This document shows, in pieces, positions 19,037-28,182 of a stretch of DNA of 64,000 nt. Source of the stretch: TMP-86 sp044226865 (GTDB lineage Bacteria > Pseudomonadota > Gammaproteobacteria > Steroidobacterales > Steroidobacteraceae); contig JBGAGE010000013.1 in NCBI GenBank assembly GCA_044226865.1, positions 62,001 to 126,000 of the forward strand. Reading direction: 5' to 3'. Position 1 is the stretch's first letter. Each line of letters starts with the position of its first letter. Made by a program: the position numbers and the translations under genes. The notes beneath the pieces were generated by a model, which was given only the letters and a program-made list of their open reading frames with translations, had not been told where the DNA came from and ran no database searches.

Positions 19037-20038
19037 ATGGGAAACATTGATAGGTTTGCGGATCTCAAGGGGCGTCTCATCAACACCGCAGATTCTCGAC
19101 TCGGCGCGGCGGCGCTACTGGCCACGGACGACTTCTTTGCGCCCGTAGAGCGCATGTTGAATCCATCGGAGCCGGAATGGCGTGCCGGCGTGTACGATTC
19201 GCACGGAAAATGGATGGACGGTTGGGAGACGCGCCGGCGCCGGGCGGATGGGCATGAGTTCTGCATCCTAAAGTTGGCCGCGCCCTGCACCTTGGCTTTG
19301 CTCGAGATCGACACACGATACTTTACCGGTAACTATCCTCCGTTCGCGTCCGTCCAGGCTTGCAACAGCGCGGACACTCCGCACGAGAACACGTCGTGGA
19401 TGGAGTTGTTGCCAGTCTCGGCGCTGGGGGGCAATCAGCGGAATTGCTTTTCGGTGAGCTCTGAGGGGGTGTGGACTCATCTGAAGCTCAATCTCCACCC
19501 AGATGGAGGCGTGGCGCGCTTCAGGGCGTACGGCACGTTGCGGCATCCATCCCGGAACGCCGAGGAGACGATTGACTTGGCCGCGGCACTGAATGGGGGT
19601 CGTGCGCTGGCCTGCAGCGATCAACACTATGGATCGATGGAAAACCTCTTGCTCCCGGGGAGCGGCGCGAGCATGGCCGATGGGTGGGAGACGCGACGCC
19701 GTCGTGAGCCCGGGTTTGACTGGGTCATCCTCGGGCTAGGCGGCAGCGGCCGCATTGATCGTGTCGAAGTGGACACAGCTCACTTCAAGGGTAACTATCC
19801 GCATCAAATTTCAATGAATGCGGCATTCATTGCAGGCGATACAGGGCAGGATCTTGTCAGCCAATGCCTATATTGGCCGACGCTGCTCGAGCCGCAGCCC
19901 TTACAGGCGGACTCTGTAGCACAATTTCGAGACCAGATACGGGACCTCGGACGGGTGTCGCATGTTCGTGTGAACATTCACCCCGATGGTGGACTTAGTC
20001 GCGTCAGGCTGTTCGGCCGGCCAGACCCCGGCGGGTGA
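19037..20038 (+). CDS. alc: Allantoicase
   Basis: Hydrolyses allantoate to ureidoglycolate and urea. The 333-residue protein has the family's duplicated beta-sandwich: WMDGWETRRRRADG with HFKGNYP-type motifs in both halves (DTRYFTGNYPPFASVQAC near 95 and DTAHFKGNYPHQISMN near 247), plus KLNLHPDGGVARFRAYG and RVNIHPDGGLSRVRLFG. It starts 6 bp after uraD and is the last gene of the operon, converging on the second MFS gene. Confidence 0.95.
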   Translation: MGNIDRFADLKGRLINTADSRLGAAALLATDDFFAPVERMLNPSEPEWRAGVYDSHGKWMDGWETRRRRADGHEFCILKLAAPCTLALLEIDTRYFTGNYPPFASVQACNSADTPHENTSWMELLPVSALGGNQRNCFSVSSEGVWTHLKLNLHPDGGVARFRAYGTLRHPSRNAEETIDLAAALNGGRALACSDQHYGSMENLLLPGSGASMADGWETRRRREPGFDWVILGLGGSGRIDRVEVDTAHFKGNYPHQISMNAAFIAGDTGQDLVSQCLYWPTLLEPQPLQADSVAQFRDQIRDLGRVSHVRVNIHPDGGLSRVRLFGRPDPGG

Positions 20039-20088
20039 AATCCACGCGCGGTTACAATCATCCTGAAGTGAGGGTAGGCGTACGCCGC

Positions 20089-21234
20089 CTAGTTCAAATG
20101 CTTCGCGCTGGACTTGCTGAGGCGTCTGGCGGAGGAGAAGCAGGCTTGAGAGAGCAAAGCAGCGCCGATCACTATCCATATCACCTTGGAGTAATCCTGC
20201 CCGGCGACCAGAGTTGCGGCGAGTGCGGGCCCCACGACGGCGCCTGCGGCTTGAAATGCTGGCGTCACCGCGATGGCGTGTCGGCTAGCGTCAATGGCAT
20301 TGACGGTTGCCAATTGAGCAGTCAGCGATAGATTCCACGCGAAGTTGAGCATGCAACCGGATAAAGTGTACTCGAGGTAGGTGATGCGGCCTGCGAGAAT
20401 TACGACTGAGAGCACGACCATGAGGGTTCCCGCTAGCAGCAGAGCGCCACGTCCGAGGCGGTCACCACCGAATGAAGCGATGAGCGCACCTGCGAATCCT
20501 GCCCCGACGCCGATGGTCAATGCCGTTCCAATTTGCTGTGACTGAAAGCCCGCGCTGTCGCCGATCAGACCGATGTAGGTCCAATAGCAGGCAGTCGAAA
20601 GCCAGAACAGAAAGCAGCCGATCACCACCGTCAGAGTCGCCGGCCGAAACGTCGAACGAAACGACACTGGATCTGTGCTTGTTCCGCCATTGCTGGGCAT
20701 CCAATTCGTTAGAAGTAGAGAGAGCGCGTCCAACAGGACGAGCGTTCCCAGCAAAGCATCGATTCCGCCCAATTGTTGCAAAGTGGGTCCTCCAAATAGG
20801 CCTAATGCTTGAAGAAGAACCTGTCCGGCAAAAAGTAGACCGAAATCTCGGTTCGCCTTTGCTCCATCTGATAGCGCGGTAAGGGTCAATGCATACAGCG
20901 AGCCGCCGAAGATTCCGCCCACAAACTGTAGTCCCATGAAGGTGTTTCGGTGATGTCCGATGATGGACAAGGAATTGGCGATCACTAAGCCCAGAAGGGC
21001 CGCGCGAGCGGCAACCCGCCAGTCAACGCGCCTCACCCAGTATTTGGAGCAAATTGAGCCGGTCGCGCTACCGGCCATCAGTATCGATGAGTACAAGCCG
21101 GCCTCGGGCGGCGAAAAGCTCAGCGATTGTGTCACGCCTTCGATCAGGGTCGGCATCACACCGAAGCTGGCTCCGGCAACTACATTGGCGGCGATTAGCG
21201 ACCCGATCGTTAGTGCGTCGGTCTGACCTGGCAT
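20089..21234 (-). CDS. Second MFS transporter of the purine block
   Basis: A 381-residue protein with about eleven to twelve hydrophobic segments arranged as a major facilitator permease. Examples are GSLIAANVVAGASFGVMPTL near the N terminus and AFQAAGAVVGPALAATLVAG near the C terminus. It is convergent with alc. An operator-like site and a good -10 box lie upstream at 21463-21487, putting it in the predicted regulon. Substrate unknown; allantoin, urate or a related compound is plausible by context only. Confidence 0.8.
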   Translation of the reverse strand: MPGQTDALTIGSLIAANVVAGASFGVMPTLIEGVTQSLSFSPPEAGLYSSILMAGSATGSICSKYWVRRVDWRVAARAALLGLVIANSLSIIGHHRNTFMGLQFVGGIFGGSLYALTLTALSDGAKANRDFGLLFAGQVLLQALGLFGGPTLQQLGGIDALLGTLVLLDALSLLLTNWMPSNGGTSTDPVSFRSTFRPATLTVVIGCFLFWLSTACYWTYIGLIGDSAGFQSQQIGTALTIGVGAGFAGALIASFGGDRLGRGALLLAGTLMVVLSVVILAGRITYLEYTLSGCMLNFAWNLSLTAQLATVNAIDASRHAIAVTPAFQAAGAVVGPALAATLVAGQDYSKVIWIVIGAALLSQACFSSARRLSKSSAKHLN

Positions 21235-21462
21235 TTCAAATGATCACTTTCTTAGGCAGATCCCTCACTGCGCCGCCGGCGCGAGCAAGGCTACTCGTCG
21301 TCGAGCGAGCTGCCGCCACAGGGAAGGGGCGCCCCAGAGAAAGCCGATGTTGCCAGTTGCATCCTTTGAGGTCCGAGGCAATGACAATCGGACTCAGCAT
21401 TCTAAGTTGATCGCCGAATCTACCTTCAAAGAATGCTACTTGACTCATCGTGCTGTGATCAA

Positions 21463-21487
21463 TTATAAAGGAAAAAACGATTTGGCA
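21463..21487 (-). promoter_or_regulatory. Predicted operator and -10 box upstream of the second MFS gene
   Basis: On the minus strand TGCCAAATCG opens the palindrome (21487 downward) and TATAAT follows at 21468-21463. The layout matches the 8426 site. The rest of the 21235-21746 interval carries no convincing gene. It separates the MFS gene from the divergent allA, so one site could control both. Confidence 0.6.
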
Positions 21488-21746
21488 TCTATGATTTCAG
21501 GTCCCGCGTGATGCGCGGGTCAAGCTTGACTTGGCAATTGACGCATAAAATCCTGCCAAAGGCGCCTTCTCGGCAGACAACCATGACTCTGCAGAACTCC
21601 TCGGGGACGCGCGTGGCATCCCTTCACTTCGCCACTCACTCCGATTCTTGCGCAATGGCGAGTGTGTTGCGTGCTATTGGTTGGTCGACGCCTTCGGCAT
21701 CTCGCGCAGGGTTGCTGGGACGCCCAAGCCCAGGCCACACTCGATC

Positions 21747-22244
21747 GTGACGGACATTGTGCTGCGTGCAAACGCCCTTAATGCAGAAGCCTTTGCGCCC
21801 TTCGGTGATGTCATCGAGGTCGAAGGGCGGCGTCCGCGCTGGATCAATCAAGGAACCTGCCGGCGCTTTGACGACCTTGCTTCCATAGATGTGGCGCAGG
21901 CGGGTGGTCGGCCGGCCCTCAGCATATTTGAGGCGGAACCGCGGCGGCTGCCTCTGGAAATTCGCATGCTCGAGCGTCATCCCCTGTCGAGCCAGGCGTT
22001 TATTCCTCTGCAACCGCAGTCGTTTCTCGTGGTTGTTGCCGAAAGTGAAGCCGCCGCCGTCGTCGGGGACCTGCAGGTGTTCATGAGTTTCGGGCACCAG
22101 GGCATCAACTACCGGCGCAGTACCTGGCATCATCCGCTGATAGCGCTGGAACATGTGTCCCGCTTTCTGGTCGTAGATCGTGCAGGTCCGGGTGTGAACT
22201 GCGATGAACTTGTTCTGGATGCCAGGATTTTGCTCAAGACGTAG
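21747..22244 (+). CDS. allA: Ureidoglycolate lyase
   Basis: Splits ureidoglycolate into glyoxylate and urea, the last step of the pathway. From GTG 21747 the protein is 165 residues, normal for the family. Motifs are NAEAFAPFGDVIE, MLERHPLSSQAFIPL and WHHPLIAL, the last with metal-binding residues of this cupin-like fold. The frame is open upstream to 21648, but that extension does not resemble AllA. The IS6 remnant begins 8 bp after the stop. Confidence 0.9.
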   Translation: MTDIVLRANALNAEAFAPFGDVIEVEGRRPRWINQGTCRRFDDLASIDVAQAGGRPALSIFEAEPRRLPLEIRMLERHPLSSQAFIPLQPQSFLVVVAESEAAAVVGDLQVFMSFGHQGINYRRSTWHHPLIALEHVSRFLVVDRAGPGVNCDELVLDARILLKT

Positions 22245-22252
22245 TGGCTTCT

Positions 22253-22494
22253 GGTTCTGTTGCATCTGGGGATTAGGAGGCCGCAAGACGGCATCTTGAC
22301 GATTTAGTCAATCAAAAGGCGAGCGCACGTCTCCAAAGTTCGTTGAGCAGCAAAGACCAGCTACGCTTACCCCTGGGAAGTCTGAACTGGTGCTTTGTGA
22401 TCTTGTTCGCCACTTCGATACCGGCGAGGACGATGCCGGCATTCATAGGGGAGTTGAAGCCGAACAAGCAGGAGTTCCGGCATTTGATCGTATA
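22253..22494 (-). mobile_element. IS6-family left-end remnant with transposase C-terminal fragment
   Basis: GGTTCTGTTGCATCT at 22253 matches the left end of the complete IS at 458. The minus-strand frame still encodes the transposase C terminus (MNAGIVLAGIEVANKITKHQ, RGKRSWSLLLNELWRRAL). Similarity ends near 22494 and the catalytic region is missing. It borders the purine block on the right, in the same orientation as the end remnant at 1902. The following 22495-22811 stretch shows no gene. Confidence 0.75.
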
Positions 22495-22811
22495 GTGTCC
22501 CATAATTGATACAAATCCGGTGGCGATAAACCGAGGGCTTGGATAGCGCCCGGCGATGGGTCGCCGAAATAATTGTTTGAGTCCCGCCCCGTTTGGGCGG
22601 TTTAAATTGCTGTTCTTGATGTTCGCCGGTTGCGTCTTCTTTCGAATCAATCGGTTATCGAACTGAATCGGCGGCCTTGCTTCTAAATGTTCACTTATAA
22701 TTTCAGGTGTCGGGACTTGGTTCGTCAGGTTGTCATCGCAGTTGATCTCGCCCTCACGGCGGGGCCTCGGCGGGTAACGCCCTTGCAAGCGCCAACTCGC
22801 GGCAACTCGCA

Positions 22812-25277
22812 TCACACTGTTATCCGCGAGTTCGTTGCATCATAGAGCGGCTTCAGCGATGCCATCGCCTCGAAGCGCTCATTGGCAACCTCTACTTCGA
22901 ATCGACCCTTCGATAGAAATTCTGTGGTAACGCCATCTTCTTGCTCGACTGTGCCGAGACCAACTGCGCTTCCCAAAGTATGGCCATACCCACCGGCACG
23001 GATGTATCCACAATATCGACCGTCAACAAGAATCGGTTCCCGGCCGAACAAGAGGGGTGCGGAGTCCCTCAGCAGAAATTGCACAAGGCGCTTCTTGACC
23101 GGCCCGGAGTCACGTTGACGCAGAATCGCGTCTCGACCGATGAAATCCGACTTCTTGAAATCGACCGCGAAGCCTAGTCCCGCCTCCAGTGGGGTGTCAG
23201 AGTTGTCGATATCAACTCCATAGTCGCGGTACCCCTTCTCTAGACGGAGGCTATCAAGCGTCATGAGGCCAAAGTGCAAGAGATCGGAGCCCATTCTTGC
23301 GCTGCCCGTCAAAACAGCCTCGTACGCAGTTAGTGCATATTCGCTGGGAATATACAGTTCATAACCAAGCTCCCCAACGTAGGTTACGCGAATCGCGAGA
23401 ACTCTAACCGGTCCGATTTCGACGTAGCAGGATGAACGGAACGGTACCGCAGCGGTGGATAGGTCGGAACCGCTGATCGACTGCAAAAGATCTCGCGATT
23501 TCGGACCTTGGATGCTGAGAATTGCGTATGCCGAGGTAACATCGGTGACGGAGCAAAATTCGTCGTCCCGGGTGTGGCGTCGCAACCAGGGGCAGACCGA
23601 CCTCTGAAGAGTGTCTGTCGTGACCAGGAGAAATCTGCTTTCATCCAGCCGGGTAATCGTTAGATCCGCAACGATTCCACCCCGCTCGTTCAACCATTGC
23701 GTGTATACATTGCGGCCGATCGGCCCTGACACGGAGTTCGCACTCACGCGATTTAAAACGAACTCAGCGTCGCGTCCCTGGACGATAAACTTCCCCATCA
23801 GCGTTTTCTCGATGAGACCAACGCTCTCTCGCACTCCACGGTGCTCTATTTCGTTGAATCCGAACCACGGTTGTCTCTCAAAATTTCGTTCAAGTGTGTG
23901 GCGGACACCGTTTTGGGAAAACCATAGGGGTGCCTCCCAACCACTGAGTGCGGCGAAGTATGCCCCGCGTGTCGCGAAGTTCTGGTGAAGAGCCGTACGT
24001 CGTAGCTGTCGGGCAGTCAAATGCTTGTAGTGCGGCAAGCTTGCGTGGCTGAAAAGATACCCAAGTGATTGCGGAATGCGTTCACCGAGAAAGACCTTGG
24101 TTGACTCATGCGGCATACTACGCGCCACATTTAGGCCGGTTACATCGTGTTGCGGCGTCCCACTGACTATCCACTCGGCGACTAGGGCCCCCATGCCGCC
24201 ACCTGTCAAGATGCCAAGGGAGTTCATTCCGGTGGCCACAAAAAGCCTGTCGACTTCGGGGGACTCTCCTACCAAGAACGATCCGTCCGGCGTAAAGCTT
24301 TCGGGCCCACAAAACAACTTCTTTATTCCGATATTGCTCATGATCGGCAACCGTTGAAACGCGCGATGCAGAAAAGGCGTCATGCGTTCCCAGTCGGGAG
24401 GGAGTTCGAGAAAGCTTGCTGACTCTGGAATGTGCTGGAGATTCCAACATGCTCCCTCAGGTTCGAACATCCCAAACAGGTAGCCACCTCCCTCCTCGCG
24501 AATGTACGCGTACGACTCCGCGTCCTCGACGACCGGCCAGGTGGGATCAATTCCGTCCACGCGCTCTGTGAGCAGGTAATAGTGCTCTGCAGCTTGCAGT
24601 GGGATGGATACGCCAATCCGTTCTCCAAGCTGGCGGGACCACATCCCTGCGGCCAGCACCACATGATCCGCCGATATTCGTCCCTGGGCCGTTTCTACTG
24701 CGACAGCTCTATGACCTTTGACAGCAATTGTCGTCGCGCCAACACGTTCGAAAATTCGCGCGCCACCTTGCCGTGCCCCCGCAGCCAACGACATCGTGAT
24801 ATCAACCGGATTGGCCCTGCCGTCATCTGGTGTATAAATGCCGGAAAGGAGGTCCGACACGTGCAGCGCTGGAAACAACTTCTTTATTTCTGCGGGTGAA
24901 ATCTCGTACTTATCCACTCCACGGGACCGAGCGAAGTTCCGCTCGCGACGCAGAACTTGCTGTCGCACTTTGTTGGAGGCCAGCTGTAGGTACCCGGTTT
25001 GACGGAACCCTGTGGCGAGGCCAGTTTCTGCCTCAAGTCGCAAGTACAAGTCTCGCGAATATCTCTGCATCCACAAAGTTGTTTCGGTTGACAGGCCTGC
25101 TGACGCAATGAGTCCGGCGGCATGCCATGTCGTTCCCGAGGTCAGACGGTCGCGTTCTAGAACGACAACGTCGCGCCATCCCAATTTCGTGAGATGGTAC
25201 GCAATGCTGACACCGATGATGCCGCCACCAACGACAACAACGCGAGCATGGGATGGAACCGATGTGCCTACGTCAAT
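22812..25277 (-). CDS. Sarcosine/dimethylglycine dehydrogenase-like flavoprotein
   Basis: FAD-dependent oxidase/dehydrogenase of N-methyl amines fused to a folate-binding GcvT domain. The N-terminal dinucleotide motif VVVVGGGIIG lies at about 25235-25205, upstream of the first standard start codon (TTG 25184), so the gene must begin earlier. The only candidate between the in-frame TAG and that motif is ATT at 25277, which follows GGAAG. Flavoprotein motifs are LTSGTTWHAAGL and GPESFTPDGSFLVGESPEV. The GcvT part (from about residue 440) includes GELGYELYIPSEYA and DSLRLEKGYRDYG. It would feed methyl groups to tetrahydrofolate. It may also be a gene that has lost its start codon. Confidence 0.8.
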   Translation of the reverse strand: MDVGTSVPSHARVVVVGGGIIGVSIAYHLTKLGWRDVVVLERDRLTSGTTWHAAGLIASAGLSTETTLWMQRYSRDLYLRLEAETGLATGFRQTGYLQLASNKVRQQVLRRERNFARSRGVDKYEISPAEIKKLFPALHVSDLLSGIYTPDDGRANPVDITMSLAAGARQGGARIFERVGATTIAVKGHRAVAVETAQGRISADHVVLAAGMWSRQLGERIGVSIPLQAAEHYYLLTERVDGIDPTWPVVEDAESYAYIREEGGGYLFGMFEPEGACWNLQHIPESASFLELPPDWERMTPFLHRAFQRLPIMSNIGIKKLFCGPESFTPDGSFLVGESPEVDRLFVATGMNSLGILTGGGMGALVAEWIVSGTPQHDVTGLNVARSMPHESTKVFLGERIPQSLGYLFSHASLPHYKHLTARQLRRTALHQNFATRGAYFAALSGWEAPLWFSQNGVRHTLERNFERQPWFGFNEIEHRGVRESVGLIEKTLMGKFIVQGRDAEFVLNRVSANSVSGPIGRNVYTQWLNERGGIVADLTITRLDESRFLLVTTDTLQRSVCPWLRRHTRDDEFCSVTDVTSAYAILSIQGPKSRDLLQSISGSDLSTAAVPFRSSCYVEIGPVRVLAIRVTYVGELGYELYIPSEYALTAYEAVLTGSARMGSDLLHFGLMTLDSLRLEKGYRDYGVDIDNSDTPLEAGLGFAVDFKKSDFIGRDAILRQRDSGPVKKRLVQFLLRDSAPLLFGREPILVDGRYCGYIRAGGYGHTLGSAVGLGTVEQEDGVTTEFLSKGRFEVEVANERFEAMASLKPLYDATNSRITV

Positions 25278-25717
25278 CTCCTCGCTTCCGACCTATTTGC
25301 TTTCCAATCACGAGCGGCAATCTGATTTCCAACGATTGACAGGTCGTGCTTCGCGCGTATCGAGCGCAGTCCGCCGCTCAAACGGTGTCAGTAGCGCTGG
25401 GAGCGGGCTATGACACGAACGGGTTACCAGAGACAGGAGTTTGTTGGTTCTGGTCAATTCTTCCGGCAACATGGCCCGGTTGAAGCGGCGAAGCTCGAAG
25501 AAGAGACGAACCTCCATAGCGTCGCCTGCGAAACGTCGCTTCAGGTTCTTCCTCCAGGTTGGCGTCCCATGTATTCGACGTAAGGCCTGACCAAGTGGAT
25601 CGTTGCTGCGAACTGCCGACCGAGCTTGTAGCCGGTGGGCGGCGCATTCTCCAGCGGACCAAATTTGCACTGATATGTTCCCGCAAATTCAGAGATGGCC
25701 TTGACTCTTTCTTTATT
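25278..25717 (-). other. Gene-free stretch with a possible decayed fragment
   Basis: No intact gene is visible. On the minus strand between about 25700 and 25550 a short frame reads FAGTYQCKFGPLENAPP and then GYKLGRQFAATIHL before a stop, which has protein-like composition but no start and no family I can name. It may be the remains of a gene lost between the amidohydrolase and the dehydrogenase. Confidence 0.3.
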
Positions 25718-27427
25718 TCATCTGGCCGCCGGGGGCTCTCCAAAGACGATCTTTCCCGCCACAATGGTCATCATCACGCGAGCCGTGTTTATCGTCTCGG
25801 GCGGCATCGAAAAAATGTCATTTGAAAGCACAACCAGATCCGCAAGCTTGCCAGGAGCAAGTGTTCCAGCGTGGTCGAAAAAGGCGGCATAAGCGGATCC
25901 TCGCGTGTATGCATCGACAGCCTGCTTAACGGTCAGCTTTTCCTCAGGCGCATACACAGCTCCGGGGACTGCAGTCGCACCGCCTTGTTCGGCGCCCATG
26001 GGCTCGAAGCCCGGGTGCCGTTCCCATACCTGCCGAGTGACCGCCGACTGGATTCCGCTCAGTGGGTTTCCCGGCCAGATGAAGGGAAAGTCGCTGCCGA
26101 AGGCGAGCGATGCGCCGGTCTTCTCAAGAGTATTCCATCGGTCGGTGACGGATACATCGGGCGTGGGCCACCAAAGCCCACCCGGGGAGCAGCAAAAATT
26201 CGGCTGCATCGATGCTACGACGCCCAAGGACTTAAAGCGCCCAATATCTGCATCCGACACCATGCTGGCGTGCTCGACGCGATGTCTGCGGTCTCTCTTG
26301 CCATTGATGGTATCCAGTGTCGAATAGGTATCAAGGACAAATCGAACCGAATCCGGGCGCAATGCATGTGACATCAGCTGAAATCCGCGCCTATCAAGCT
26401 CGATCACAAGCTTGCGGAATTCGTCTGCCTGGTAGAGAAGAATTGGCTCAGCGCCCGACGAGCCATCCACGAAGAACTTTACCAAGTTGGCTGATACCCA
26501 GTCATCTTGGTAGCGCGCGCGTGCGGCCTCCAGATCCGCCAGGAACGCGGCTGTAAGATGATGCGGCATGCCGGGAATTGCAAATGATGTCCGTGTTCGG
26601 ACCGTAAGCTCGCCTCGGTCGCGCAATTTCCCATAGAGTTCAATCTCGCTGAGGGTGCCGGAGGCATTAACGACACTGGTGATACCCAGAGCATTGAGAT
26701 GACGGGCAGCGGCCTTGATGGCGGCGAGCTTGTCCTCCAACGGTATCTCTCGAACAACAGGCTCCACGATGACGCCCTCTGCCGCCTCCAGGAAGATGCC
26801 GATCGGACGGCCATTCGCCTCACGAACGACTCCGCGCTCTTGCGCGGAATCAAGCAGCGGCTGATCCGTCACCCCGGCAAGCGCCATCGCCTTGCTGTTC
26901 GCCCAGAGAGAGTGAAAATTGCTATTGAATATGAGCGCGGGTCGATCGGGTACAAGGCGGTCAAGCAACTCAAGCGAGGGATAGTTCGGATAGATGGTGC
27001 CGAAATCAACGACGCCAATGATAGCCTTGTCCTGCGGGTGACTAGCAGCATAGGAATGGATCCTCTGGGCAAATAGATCCGGATTGCTTTTGAGATCAAT
27101 TTGTTCATCAGCCATTCGGAATCCGTTAAGAATCATCGCCCCCCACAGGAGGTGGAGGTGCGAGTCAATTATTCCGGGTAGAACCGTCTTGCCTTGAAGA
27201 TCGATGACTTTCGTCCTCGACGTGCGATGCGATCTCATTGCTGCTGTTGACCCAACTGCCTCGATTTGACCGCGATTAATCGCCAGCGCCTCTACCCACG
27301 GTCTCTGAGAGTCACCCGTGTAGATGTGCCCATGAGTCAGCACGATCTCGGCTGCTAAGGAGGATTGACCCATCCCAGTCATTGTCAGCATGCAAGCGGA
27401 GATGATTTGGATTAGCTTCGCGTCCAT
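25718..27427 (-). CDS. Exported amidohydrolase (YtcJ-like)
   Basis: A 569-residue metal-dependent hydrolase of the amidohydrolase superfamily, substrate unknown. ATG 27427 starts a signal peptide (MDAKLIQIISACMLTMTGMG, cleaved near SSLAAE), so it acts in the periplasm. Core motifs are VLPGIIDSHLHLLW (His-x-His), KFFVDGSSGAEP, RVEHASMVSD and AFGSDFPFIWPGNPL (Asp). The C-terminal end has the usual LAPGKLADLVVLSNDIF. The frame is open far upstream but that part has no protein character. It is divergent from the decayed guaD leader at 27.6 kb. Confidence 0.88.
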   Translation of the reverse strand: MDAKLIQIISACMLTMTGMGQSSLAAEIVLTHGHIYTGDSQRPWVEALAINRGQIEAVGSTAAMRSHRTSRTKVIDLQGKTVLPGIIDSHLHLLWGAMILNGFRMADEQIDLKSNPDLFAQRIHSYAASHPQDKAIIGVVDFGTIYPNYPSLELLDRLVPDRPALIFNSNFHSLWANSKAMALAGVTDQPLLDSAQERGVVREANGRPIGIFLEAAEGVIVEPVVREIPLEDKLAAIKAAARHLNALGITSVVNASGTLSEIELYGKLRDRGELTVRTRTSFAIPGMPHHLTAAFLADLEAARARYQDDWVSANLVKFFVDGSSGAEPILLYQADEFRKLVIELDRRGFQLMSHALRPDSVRFVLDTYSTLDTINGKRDRRHRVEHASMVSDADIGRFKSLGVVASMQPNFCCSPGGLWWPTPDVSVTDRWNTLEKTGASLAFGSDFPFIWPGNPLSGIQSAVTRQVWERHPGFEPMGAEQGGATAVPGAVYAPEEKLTVKQAVDAYTRGSAYAAFFDHAGTLAPGKLADLVVLSNDIFSMPPETINTARVMMTIVAGKIVFGEPPAAR

Positions 27428-27569
27428 AGACTTTTGCCCTCGTCGAGGATGTTCCTCGCTCATATTTTTCAGTAGTACACGCATCCGCATGCGCGGACGC
27501 GCGAGTCCTTCTGAGCAACGCAACTTTGCCAGCAAGCACATCGGCTGCAATTGGCGTTGTGTCAGAGTG

Positions 27570-27619
27570 GCTTGACAACTTATAGCAGTTCTGAGAGCTT
27601 TTGCCAAATCGATTTGTCT
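27570..27619 (+). promoter_or_regulatory. Duplicated guaD-type promoter with operator
   Basis: The block nearly repeats 1937-1986, starting with GCTTGACAACTTATAGCAGT. It holds the operator TGCCAAATCGATTTGTCT at 27602-27619, closer to consensus than the functional guaD copy. It now precedes only a guaD fragment, but could still titrate the regulator or act on the divergent amidohydrolase gene. Confidence 0.65.
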
Positions 27620-27670
27620 ACGAGATTTCCACCAGCTCGAAAAAGCGGATCTCGGCTTTTTCCGAATAAG

Positions 27671-27866
27671 CCGCCATTTGTGCTGCGAGTTCGTTTGATG
27701 AGCGTGCTGTCGGGCGGCGGCTTTATCTCGAGCCGGATGGGGTGATTGCGGTCGATGCCAATTGTCGAATTGAAAGTGTATGCGCTTCATCGGGCAATAA
27801 GGGAGTACGGACGCCCATTGACCCTCGTTCCTTAGTGATTTGCCCAGGCTTGATTGATGCACAGCC
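27671..27866 (+). pseudogene. Decayed guanine deaminase 5' fragment
   Basis: The stretch parallels codons at the start of guaD. PPFVLRVRLMSVLSGGGF corresponds to PPFVLRARLMTSLTGGGF, and after a frame change VDANCRIESVCA and RSLVICPGLIDA correspond to VDAAGLISCMCA and RPLVICPGLVDT. Homology stops just before the zinc-binding THAH motif. Frameshift and truncation make it non-functional. From 27867 to 28182 nothing recognisable is present. Confidence 0.75.
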
Positions 27867-28182
27867 AGTGATTTTTGGCCGTTCAATTTATCTCCTTGTC
27901 GTTGGGATGGCGGAATGGTTCTGTGCGCGACGGTGGAGTCGGTTGTGCCGCTGATGTGGTGCCTGGGCCTGGGGTGGTGTGCGCGCTGTTGTTTCTAGCC
28001 AGCGTACGTATCACCCGCGCCGGTCGAAATCGTGCCGTTTGTCGCCTATTGCAGGCGAGTGGAACCGAGGTGGTCCCTGACACGCTCGGTCCCCTCGAGT
28101 GCAATCGTGTATCGTGTTGGTGAGGAACAGTGTTTGAACGCATCGACGAACTGCAGTTTTGGCAATCCTTCGGTGTTGGTGT

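Noticed and set aside
21508..21750. Frame of 80 codons before allA
   Set aside because: No start signal or similarity recognised; it lies in a regulatory gap and overlaps the allA start.
25308..25764. Two overlapping minus-strand frames of about 120 codons
   Set aside because: Arg/Ser-rich translations with no motif, out of frame with each other; at most the remains of one decayed gene.
27440..27886. Long N-terminal extension of the exported amidohydrolase
   Set aside because: A signal peptide begins at ATG 27427; the upstream frame crosses the duplicated promoter and the guaD remnant in reverse and has no protein character.
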